Origin: Sabellastarte sp. h YS-2021
Taxonomy: Eukaryota; Annelida; Polychaeta; Sabellida; Sabellidae
Reading direction: 5' to 3'
Assembly: GCA_964017235.1 (NCBI GenBank)
Contig: OZ024928.1
Span: forward strand, 152,296,881-152,360,880
DNA length: 64,000 nt
The translations under genes and the position numbers were made by a program. Positions within the stretch are counted from its first letter, which is position 1, and the number at the start of each line of letters is the position of its first letter. A model generated the notes under the pieces. That model searched no databases. It saw only the letters and a list, made by a program, of their open reading frames with translations, and had not been told where the DNA came from. This document shows positions 55,771 to 64,000 of this stretch, piece by piece.

Positions 55771-56262
55771 CAATAGGAAAACGTCCCGAATGACATATAC
55801 AGAAAAAATATATCACGAATGAAGATAACAATATTATACGAGTGCGTAGCATGAGTGATATATTTTTTCTGTATATGTCTGATGAGGGATGTTTTACTTT
55901 TATTATCCACCATTTTGTGCGATTTATGGGTCAAATAATATGAATATTTAATGAGAAAACGTGAAACAGACTGTCAAAAAGAATGAGCAACACTGAATAT
56001 AAAACTTCAATCTTTACCTTGCAATATCTCAGTCATTTCTGCATGGATATTTATGCAACATACATGAGCAGAAGCGCTAGAATAACACCTTTCTAATGAT
56101 ATATTATACATATTTTTAAGTTACATACTTTCCGAGATATTGTTGAAAAACCGGAAGTTAATCACACTCAATATCCATAGTACCGGGGCGCCGGTGTATA
56201 CAAAAAAAATACATCCCGGTCTGTATTTCCCCGTATTTAGGGCAAATACGTCGTGTGGTGGA
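55771..56262. mobile_element. Small insertion in the LINE with a 23-bp perfect inverted repeat
   Basis: CATATACAGAAAAAATATAT... at 55794-55816 is perfectly inverted at 55855-55877. Further in, TTTATTATCCACCA (55909) is inverted as TGGTGGATAATAAA at 56257. A fragment of the same family is at 14190-14263. The LINE reading resumes right after it. Confidence 0.65.
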
Positions 56263-56689
56263 TAATAAAAATTATTATCTGCAAAAAGTTAAAATATCGG
56301 AGTCTTCTCAATGCCAGTTATGTAATGCTAACCCAGAAACCGTTGCCCATCTGTTTTCAGAATGTAGAGAAACTCTTGAATTATGGACCAATGTAGAATA
56401 TTGGATATTAACTAGAACTGGCACAAGCATCAAATTTGATACAACAATGAAAATACTTGGCTATCATAAATATGATTCAAACTTTTGGCCTGTCAACTTT
56501 ATACTTATTACAGTCAGATACTATGTTTTTAAGTGCTCAAAACAAAAACAAAATTTGAATATATTTCAAGTGCAAAAATTAATAAAAAAACAATATGATG
56601 AACAGAAACTTCTGAGTGAATTAGATGGTCGCAGTGAGATATTTGAAAAAAGATGGCACAATTGGAAAAATTTGTTTACTAATATTTGA
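56255..56689 (+). pseudogene. LINE C-terminal zinc-binding domain
   Basis: KISESSQCQLCNANPETVAH then LFSEC: CxxC...HxxxxC of zf-RVT, followed by a basic C-terminus ending at TGA 56687. The upstream ATG belongs to the insertion, not the LINE. Confidence 0.85.
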
Positions 56690-56999
56690 TTATGTGTAAT
56701 CCAAAACAATGAAGAATTGTTGGTAACGAATATTGAAAACAATTAGTAAAGAGTGTGTGATATGTGTGATGTTCTGTTTAAAGATCCTAATTATACTTGG
56801 TTTCTATTTATCTGTTACATTTACCATGTTCCTGTAATTAAAAAGTATCTTACAGATATTAATGTACCTATAAAAATAAAAATAAAATAAAAAAAAAAAT
56901 TATTTTCCTGTTGGACATTCCTTATTTATATATTTGATTTTTTATCTGTCATAAGATTAACTAAGCTTTTTGTATTTCAAGTTTATAAAATAGATAGAC

Positions 57000-58497
57000 T
57001 GAACCATTGATGATTTCTGAGTATTTTATTACCCCTTTTATATATATCAGAGTGTTTGTTATCTCTTACCATTTATGCAGTATCACTCCATCCCTTTGTC
57101 ATATTAGGTAATGTAGCCCCACCCCCACACCCCCACCCCCCTCTGAAGACCTCCAGATATTCAGTGACACGAAATAAACAAAGGTATTTTTGAAATGATA
57201 TCAAATGAGAAACAAAGAACCAGGCTGGTCAGTGGGGTTGCAGATCTCCTGTAATAGTGTTAGATCTTCAGTAAAAGTGTTAGATGTTTAATTAGATGAT
57301 CATCATACATCAATCAGATTTATACCATATCTTCTTCTTTTTTTTTGCTCTACATAAATATATGAAAAAGCACTCATCCTCTTTGTTTAAGCAGTATGCT
57401 GGTATAAAACCTGGCGTATGTAGCACTATATAAACTAAAACTTCATTTTGTTTGCAAGGAACTGAGAAGTGATATTGTCAGATTTTACTGTTTCTTATTA
57501 TTATAAATGAAACTGTGAAACCAGCTTTAATTTACTTTGTAACAGGCTTTGAAGGATACATGTCAAATTATGAAGAAAAAAAAATCTAATTGCATATTTG
57601 TTTTATAATGTTTCATCTATCCACTAATATGTTAAAACATAGAAACAGATAAACTTGTTTGTGGACCTTTGCCCACATGGACTCTTGCCCACAGGACCTT
57701 TGCCCACAAAGGACTTTGCCCACCACATTTTTACAGGGGAGGAACTTTCCATAAAATAATGATATGAAATAATATCCAAAAAATTAGCTTTTTAATTTTT
57801 TTATTGAAGTATAATTGTACAATATCAACCATATTAAAGGTCAGATTCTTATTATATTATCGAATTATAAGTATGTAATGTTACAATGTACATGTAATAA
57901 TATTCTCAATGACTGTTGGACTTTCTTGAAACCTTTTTTGTATACATACATTCTTCATTGCAAAGGTTTTGGCCACCTCAGGTATTTTTATTGTTTCCAT
58001 TTTGCAGTACTATGTAAATCTATCAACAGTGAATTAAATGCTAATGAAATCATCTTGCATACTTTATATAGTGCAACTTTAGTTCAGTTAATGTTTATCT
58101 CTTTCAACACTATATATCCTGAGTAGTTATTGATTGATTGGTTGGTTGGTTGATTGATTTATTGATCGATTGATAGATTGTGGGTGAACATCCTACCCTG
58201 TCAGATTGTTGTGGGCAGCAAATTTCCTTGTGGGCAAAGTGCCTGTGGATAGAGTTTGCATTGGACAAAGTTCTTGTGGGCAAAGTTCGTATCAGTCGTC
58301 TGGGGATACCATTTTGATTGCATAATAAAAATTTTGTGGATTGAATTATTCAAGTTCTTATATAAGTGGTTTATCATGTTTTCCCGCAAAATTATATCGC
58401 ACAGGAGGGGTCCCATGACAAAAATACCCTGTGAAAACATATTGTGTGAATGATGACCTGTCTGGGGATATGTTGGCGCCGAGTTAGCCCAATCTAG
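57000..58497 (+). repeat. R1 element, copy 4 (3' part only), with MITE inside
   Basis: 57030-57250 matches 12440-12640 and 58293-58497 matches 13128-13306, in the same order. It ends CCCAATCTAG at 58497, after which the two copies diverge. Interrupted by 57660-58292. Confidence 0.65.
57660..58292. mobile_element. MITE with TTTGCCCACAAGGAC-type inverted ends
   Basis: Left end has four TTGCCCAC words (57666-57725); the right end has GTGGGCAAAG words inverted (58215-58290). The interior is AT-rich; the 103-codon frame at 57815-58126 has no recognisable domain. Confidence 0.65.
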
Positions 58498-58616
58498 ATT
58501 TAATTTCCATTTAAATAGATTATAGCTACAATTTGTCCATCTATGTGTTATATTGTATTGGAATGTTTGTAGGTAAGTATCGGGTATCATATGATGTACA
58601 TTTAAAATATATCCAA

Positions 58617-59293
58617 CCAGGGCCGGTATTCATAAAACTTGCTGAGACCAAATTTTGTCTCAAGTCTTAAGTTTTGGTCTCAAATCTGAGACTGTTTTTG
58701 GTCTCAGACTTGTTAGCTATTCACAAAATATTTGAGACCAAATTTAGTCTCAGATTTGGTCTCAAACTTAAGACTAGTATATAGTTGTCTCAGATATTTT
58801 GGTAAAAGTCTCAAGCATTATTTCACCGTAACTGAGAAATATGTTTTTACTTTTTATGGCTTAATGTAAAGTAGAAATATATATAATACTTGACCTAAAC
58901 TTTTGTCACAACGGATATCTCAAACTTTGGTTTCAAAAGTACCTTACTTTGAGACACTTCAACAGTGTTTTCTGACTGCATCGCAACAAAGAAGCAGATC
59001 TTGTCACATGAAAGGTGAAAAACACTTGACATAATTTTCTATTTATTGTTTATTTTAATAGATAGTATAATTTTTGTTAAGAATTAAAACACAAACACTT
59101 TTCATCTTTAAAAAAATGTTGGTTATATTTGCAAGTATAGGGTTTGTTTACATTGGAAAGACTTGAGACTGGTCTCAGTTTGGTCTCAGCTGAGAAGCTG
59201 TTTGTGAATACAAATTTGAGACTTGGTCTCAGCTGAGACCAAATCTCAAATCTGAGACAATTTTTAAGATCTCTTTGTGAATACGGGCCCTGG
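58617..59293. mobile_element. MITE with CCAGGGCC...GTATTCA ends
   Basis: CCAGGGCCGGTATTCATAAA at the left, inverted CCAGGGCCCGTATTCACAAA at the right. Both sides carry many GGTCTCA(A)/TGAGACC words in both orientations. No coding capacity; no target duplication certain. Confidence 0.75.
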
Positions 59294-59519
59294 TCTAACA
59301 TTCTCAGAGTGAACAGACGCATTTGTAAGCTCTGAAGATCTTTTACAGTAATATCTGATCGAATAAGTTGGAAAGTAGGATCACAGTATAGTACAAATAA
59401 CAAGGATCATAAGGATACAGATTATTATCTGAATTATTGAAAAAAATGGGTATATTTTAAAGGAAAAAAAATACAAAATAAGAAAAAGTATTGAATTTAA
59501 TACGAAAACCACACAGGCA

Positions 59520-60130
59520 TTGACACTAATTATTTTGGTTAATGAAACAATTGCAATGCCATTTATACCTTCAGTATTCTTCAAAGCAAGGGACATTATT
59601 GATTTCAGTACTCTTCATGAATTTGAAGTGTATGAATGTGTTGGAAATGTTCTTGGTCCAGAAAATGTGATTGCATGCCAGAGAATTGGTGGCCTTTGGA
59701 GGGTATATGTGAAAACAACTGAGGATAGGATTAAATTGATTTCAAACAGACTAACCATTAGGGGTCAACTTGTGGCTATTTATAATGACAACCATTTTAG
59801 ATCAGGCCAAGTAACACCAGATAAAAAAACAAACTTACAATCAGGGACATTCCCCTTTCAAAGGACAATGCAAGCATTGAAGGATACCTTCAATGAAAGA
59901 GTGTTACACTAACTAGGCCAATTCAATATGGTAAAATAAGAAATCCAGTCACCAAAGAACTGACTGTTACTCATGTGAGAGGATAGTTTATGTCAAACCT
60001 TTTCATATAGATATTCCTCGTATAATGTACACAGGAAGTACAAGAGCAAGATTATTTTGGTACAAGAGCAAGATGATGGACAACCAATGCCACAGAAAGA
60101 CATCTTATGTACTAACTGATTCTTTACATC
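59520..60130 (+). pseudogene. LINE ORF1-like nucleic-acid-binding protein fragment
   Basis: VIACQRIGGLWRVYVKTTED, LTIRGQLVAIYNDN, then in other frames IRNPVTKELT, IVYVKPFHIDIPRIMYTG and the start of a Cys knuckle near 60100. This order resembles ORF1 proteins of Tx1-like LINEs (RRM-like region followed by a zinc knuckle). At least two frame changes after 59912. It ends close to the gypsy fragment. Confidence 0.6.
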
Positions 60131-60179
60131 ACACTTGTAATCAAGATGCTCAAATCCCGCATGTTGTAGTGTCTGCAGA

Positions 60180-60700
60180 CTCCCAGTACACAAACCAGGA
60201 GACAATGCATTGTCCTACAACATAGTCTTTTAGGTTTACTGGTGGTTTTCTATTTCTCTGGGGATGCTTGTAGAAATCATCCACATGATTATTAGCCTTT
60301 CTTGGGCTTTCAGTCAGTTCTTGGTTAGATTGGTCTACTGGGTTGTGCTGTACTCCTTCACTGATATCCACATGTTCACTTGTGTTCTCGTTCTTATTGA
60401 CCGATTTCTTCAATGAATCTGGGAGTTGCTTAAAATGTGAAGAATTTCGTGTGATTTGCAGATCACTATCCTTTGCAGTTATCATTGAACCCTTTTTGTC
60501 TACCACTTCTAAAGGTCTTGGATTGAATGGGGTTGAAAGTTTGTTCTGCTTTAGTTGCTTAACAAGTACTGTGTCACCAATTATAATGGGTGATTGTTTT
60601 TCATTTTGTCTTTAGCTTCCTTGTCATTTTCTCTTATTTGAGCATCCTTGGTAATTCTTTGTTGTGGTACCTGTGGAAGTTTTGTTCAAAATGGTCTGCT
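60180..60700 (-). pseudogene. Gypsy pol C-terminal region after integrase
   Basis: IIGDTVLVKQLKQNKLSTPF and PRPLEVVDKKGSMITAK form the SH3-like module that follows the integrase core. The acidic/polar tail ends around 60200 (RKPPVNLKDYVV). A stop/frameshift separates it from the core. Confidence 0.75.
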
Positions 60701-60709
60701 GAACAGAAC

Positions 60710-61488
60710 TCAGCTGGAGCTGCTCCGGTGCTGCAATGAACTGCTCCGGTACTGCATATTTTGTCTCCAGTTCACATTATCTGTGACCGCTGCTCTTATA
60801 ATCTTGGACAGTGTTTTTATGAAACGTTCTGCTTCAGCATTGGCTCTGGGCCAATGAGGTGTAATTTTGCGATGATGAAATCCCAAATAGCTGGCAAACT
60901 GCCTGAACTGATCACTTGAAAATGGAGGTCCATTATCAGTTTTTACTACTTCAGGGATTGAAAACATCGAAAAGATTTGATCCAAACGTGGAATAACACA
61001 TCTGTGAGAAACTGACTTTAGAATTTCAAGAATGTGGTAACGTCTATACTCATCCACCACTACCATCAAGTATTCTCCTGTTGGAAAAGGCCCACAAAAG
61101 TCGACACTGACTTCTGTCCACGGTGCTTTTGGCAATTCTGACATTTTGTAAGGCTCAATGTGATTCTTGGGAGTACTGGATTGACATGAAATACATGACT
61201 TAATGGTATTTTCGACCAAAGCATCTATGCCGGAAACCACACCTTTTCTCGAAGAAGCATCTTGGTTTTGACTATGCCTTTGTGTCCTTCATGTGCCAGT
61301 CGTACAACTCTGCTTTGTAGAGCCTGTGGAATAACTATTTTGGAGTTTCTTAAAACTACTCCATGCCCAAATGCCAGTTCTTCTTTTATCCCATAGTAAC
61401 TTGGAAGGACTTTTTGTAGTTGATCAAAATTTCCTGTCTCAATGGCATTAATCACCGCCTGTAGATCCCCATCTTGTTCTGTGTTCAA
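60710..61488 (-). pseudogene. Gypsy integrase
   Basis: H2C2 zinc finger in LAHEGHKGIVKTKMLL and SCISCQ (one frame change near 61230). The catalytic core has all three acidic residues: VSVDFCGPFP, VVKTDNGPPFSS and NAEAERFIKTL. Near 60730 a short duplication around TACCGGAGCAG/CACCGGAGCAG disturbs the following segment. Confidence 0.88.
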
Positions 61489-61554
61489 GTATTTCCTTTA
61501 GGGTAAGTGCCTTTGGAACTGCATTAGAAACAATATAGTTTATGTACTCTTCAG

Positions 61555-62490
61555 CTACCACTGATGAAGTGGTCGAAATTCTGAAAGTGATCTTGAAGCA
61601 TAAGCCACTACTTTGCTTATATCATTTAGTTTGTCCTTCTGCACTAGCATGGTACCAAGGCCAAATGGGCTTCCATCTACTATAACTTCTGTATACTTGT
61701 TGAAATCATAATAGTTCATAACCTTTGCACTGGCTAGACTCTGTTTTAGAGTATGAAATGCTTTTTTGTCCTGATTACCCCACTGCCATTTTATTTCTTT
61801 CTTGGTTAGCCTTCTCAAAGGCTCATTTACTGCAGCATAATTTGGGATAAACCTTGAACAAAACCCAACCATCCCAAGAAAACTTCCTCTACACTTTTTG
61901 GGTGACTGGCTTGTAAAACTGCCTGGGTTTTCTGAGGATCACATTCAATCCCTTTGCTTGACAGTATGTGTCCAAAGAAGTTGATTTTGTCTAAATGAAA
62001 TTGACATTTAGCTTTGTTCAGTGTGAGATTTTTCTCTTGTAGCCTTTGAAAGACTGATTCCAGATTTTTGTCATGTTCTTCTTTATTTTTACCCCAGACC
62101 AAAATGTCATCACTCATGTTTTTGACACCTTGTAATCCAATTAAACTCTGCTCTATCGCATTTTGAAATAATTCAGCTGCTGATGAGATTCCAAAACTCA
62201 ACCACTTGTATCTCCAAATGAGTAGAAAATGTGGTTATATAGCGAGAGGATTCATCCAGTTCACACTGATGATATCCTTTGTTCAAATCCAACTTTGAAA
62301 ACATAGTAGCTCCATTGAGGTCACTCAAGAGTTCCTCCAGAGTTGGGGTGATGTGTCTTGTACTGTTCTCTGGTCCTTTCTGTTGCTGTCTTTTTGATTG
62401 AGAGCCTGTTCTTTGAAACTGATTTCCTGATCTTTGCCAAGGTTTTGATGAAGTTTTGTTCCTTTTCGTCATTGTGTTGATGTTGTCCAC
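61555..62490 (-). pseudogene. Gypsy reverse transcriptase and RNase H
   Basis: FSKLDLNKGYHQCELDE (motif A Asp) near 62270, then, after a frameshift near 62185, the catalytic pair in NMSDDILVWG and FFGHILSSKGI. After a second frame change near 61850 come FCSRFIPNYAAVNEPLRRLT and RNase H-type EVIVDGSPFGLGTMLVQ. Dead by frameshifts. Confidence 0.85.
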
Positions 62491-62774
62491 TTTTTACCCC
62501 ACAGCCCTTAAGGGCTGTCGGGGTATTGTTTTCACCCATGGTGTCCGGATGGGTGGGCGGCGGGAAAAAGTTTGTCTGGGCTGTATCTCAGAAACCGTAA
62601 GGTGTAGGAAGTTGATACTTGGTAGGGACATTGGTTAGGATGTGTAGGTGTGCAACGTCATGGTCTGACCTTGATTTGACCTTTGACCTTGCCATAGTGA
62701 CCTTGAGTTTGAAAATCTTGTCCGGGATATATCTCGGAAACCATAAGGTGTAGGAAGTTGATACTTGGTAGGGC
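62491..62774 (+). mobile_element. R3 element with intact hairpin, truncated by LINE
   Basis: TTTTTACCCCACAGCCC; the ACAGCCCTTAAGGGCTGT palindrome is extended by CCCC/GGGG. Then GTCCGGATGGGTGGGCGG, GGGCTGTATCTCAGAAACCG and GTTGATACTTGGTAGGG. It breaks into the gypsy fragment on the left and into the L2-like LINE at 62774. Confidence 0.75.
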
Positions 62775-63937
62775 GTTGTCTTGTACTTCTTGACTTATCA
62801 CCCGCATTTGACACTATAGACCATAATATTCTCCTTGGTTACCTTAAATCCTGGTTTGGTCTTGGTGCAACAGTTCTAAGGTGGTTTGCTTCCTACTTAA
62901 GAAATCGTTGCCAGGCTATTAAGATAGGCTCCACACTATCTGAATTAAGCAATCTCATCTATGGTGTTCCACAAGGTTCTGTTCTGGGTCCGTTACTGTT
63001 TTCACTCTATACAACACCACTTAGTAAAATGATTCGCCTCCACTCGCATATTAAATTCCATTTTTATGCGGATGATACTCAGTTATACATCCATCTCTCC
63101 CATAAGAATGCTTCTCCGGCTCTCGCCAAGCTAAATGCCTGCCTTCATGATGTCCAAGAGTGGATGTCTCTCAGTAAATTGAAGCTCAACCCTGAAAAAA
63201 CTGAGTTTATTGTCTTTGGTTCCAAGGCTCAACGTCAGAAGATTTCCTCTCACTTTCCTGTTAGCATTCTTGGTAGCCTTCTTCATCCGGTTGATTCTGT
63301 CAGAAATCTAGGTGTGTGGTTTGATGCAGATTTTTCATTCTCTGAGCATATCAAGAGGACTTGCAAAGAGTGCTTCCTTCAGATGCGTGACCTTCGTAGA
63401 ATTAGAAAGCATCTCACTCCTGAAGTGGCAGTCCTTGCTGCAAATGCCTTGGTTAGTAGTCGTCTGGACTATTGTAACTCTCTGTTCAGAGGTTTGTCCG
63501 GTTTCAATCAGCACAAATTGCAAAGTATTCAGAACAACCTTGCTCGTATTGTTACAAATCATAGAAAGTATGCTCATGTTGCACCCATTCTACAGAAACT
63601 CCACTGGTTGCCTGTTAAGTACCGTTGTATTTTCAAAACCAAAACACTTGTGTATAAATTTTTGCATAGTGGTTCTCCTTCTTATTTCGAACCGTTCTTG
63701 TCTTTTAGTAGTTGTCCCTATAGTACTAGGCATAGTCACCCAGATCATCAATACCTTACTGTTCCTCCTTTCCATTCACCAGTCTTTAAGTCAGCCAAAC
63801 ATTTTGGCCATAGTTTTGCCTTTGATGCTCCGAAGATCTGGAATGACCTCCCTCAAGATGTTCACAGTGCAACATCAGATGCCTCCTTCAGAAAGAAGCT
63901 TAAAACATACCTGTTTGCAAAAGCCTACCCACCATAG
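62774..63937 (+). CDS. L2/CR1-like LINE reverse transcriptase, 5'-truncated, frame intact
   Basis: About 388 codons from mid-RT to the stop. Visible: RCLVLLDLSPAFDTIDHNIL (motif A), YGVPQGSVLGPLLFSLYTTP (motif B), HFYADDTQLYIH (motif C), KLKLNPEKTEFIVFG and the C-terminal LDYCNSLFRGLS, LQKLHWLPVKYR and SFAFDAPKIWNDLPQDV, typical of the L2/CR1 group. The ATG at 62765 lies in the flanking R3 repeat, so this is a truncated copy, not a gene with its own start. No stop or frameshift, hence young. The 3' UTR runs to the window end. Confidence 0.87.
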   Translation, partial: RCLVLLDLSPAFDTIDHNILLGYLKSWFGLGATVLRWFASYLRNRCQAIKIGSTLSELSNLIYGVPQGSVLGPLLFSLYTTPLSKMIRLHSHIKFHFYADDTQLYIHLSHKNASPALAKLNACLHDVQEWMSLSKLKLNPEKTEFIVFGSKAQRQKISSHFPVSILGSLLHPVDSVRNLGVWFDADFSFSEHIKRTCKECFLQMRDLRRIRKHLTPEVAVLAANALVSSRLDYCNSLFRGLSGFNQHKLQSIQNNLARIVTNHRKYAHVAPILQKLHWLPVKYRCIFKTKTLVYKFLHSGSPSYFEPFLSFSSCPYSTRHSHPDHQYLTVPPFHSPVFKSAKHFGHSFAFDAPKIWNDLPQDVHSATSDASFRKKLKTYLFAKAYPP

Positions 63938-64000
63938 CCTCCCCCGTCACATCTGTGTCTCCTTGGTACGACCTGGCTATGTCCCTTGATTAACGCTAAC

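Larger units (their letters stand above)
52407..56899 (+). mobile_element. L1/Tx1-like LINE, inactive, with an internal insertion
   Basis: Order on the + strand: endonuclease, linker, reverse transcriptase, C-terminal region, zinc-binding domain, A-rich tail (56869-56899, AAAATAAAAT type). Interrupted at about 55771-56262 by another repeat. Several stops and frameshifts. ORF1 is absent, so probably 5'-truncated. Confidence 0.85.
60180..62490 (-). mobile_element. Ty3/gypsy-type retrotransposon pol, broken, no LTRs seen
   Basis: Minus strand, in order from 62490 downward: RT, RNase H, integrase, C-terminal tail. Several frames. The beginning of RT lacks the usual preceding segment, and no protease, gag or LTR is found on either side. 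A solo internal fragment. Confidence 0.85.

Noticed and set aside
57815-58126. 103-codon frame
   Set aside because: AT-rich interior of a MITE, no domain, no supporting context.

Overview
Animal genomic DNA: AT-rich, intron-bearing, and dominated by transposable elements and satellites. The mix (satellite-carrying non-autonomous elements like the bivalve 'pearl' elements, DIRS-type retrotransposons, Tx1-like and L2-like LINEs, a tRNA-headed SINE) suggests a marine mollusc, perhaps a bivalve. That is inference; no sequence here fixes the species.

The only host gene I can support is the 3' part of a calmodulin-lysine N-methyltransferase gene (CAMKMT) on the + strand. Seven consecutive exons lie between 333 and 6397, with consistent splice phases, a stop codon and a poly(A) signal at 6425. 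Its 5' exons lie left of the window.

From about 6.9 kb to the end, everything recognisable is mobile or repetitive:
(1) 7.2-8.3 kb: a ~160-bp tandem array.
(2) 8472-13306: repeat R1, headed by a hairpin and ending in CTAG, interrupted by a 1.56-kb element (10606-12165). An uninterrupted paralogous copy near 44.35 kb shows that this element entered precisely between A and T.
(3) 13.4-13.9 kb: a LINE tail. 15.2-16.4 kb: a hairpin-headed element with ~148-bp tandem units.
(4) 17.0-20.94 kb: a decayed PIF/Harbinger transposon with two convergent genes.
(5) 20.94-22.25 kb: repeat R4, two tandem copies.
(6) 22558-29201: an apparently intact DIRS-type retrotransposon (DIRS-A) with gag, RT/RNase H and tyrosine recombinase frames, apparently identical 181-bp inverted terminal repeats and an internal complementary region.
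(7) 29.3-32 kb: a third R1 copy split by a hAT-type element.
(8) 33092-38615: a second, defective DIRS element (DIRS-B) inside an R4 copy. It contains a pogo/mariner-like MITE, which contains a SINE.
(9) 40234-42549: a non-coding element with inverted ends. 42.5-44.6 kb: R3 and the second R1 copy.
(10) 45976-52182: a hairpin-headed element swollen by about 30 copies of a 155-bp satellite, including an 11-mer (1,705-bp) higher-order repeat.
(11) 52.4-56.9 kb: a broken Tx1/L1-like LINE carrying a small insertion. 57.0-58.5 kb: the 3' part of a fourth R1 copy with a MITE inside. 58.6-59.3 kb: another MITE.
(12) 59.5-60.1 kb: a LINE ORF1 fragment. 60.2-62.5 kb, minus strand: a broken Ty3/gypsy pol. 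62.5-62.77 kb: an R3 element. 62.77 kb onward: a 5'-truncated L2/CR1-like LINE with an intact reading frame.

The most interesting theme is a set of different repeat families with one shared layout: 5' hairpin, short CpG-rich stretch, a recurring TAACTC...AACTTGG-like box, tandem units of roughly nucleosome length, an inverted copy of the hairpin arm near the 3' end, and a CTAG or CTCTTGTT terminus. This looks like a Helitron/Helentron-related group that generates satellites.
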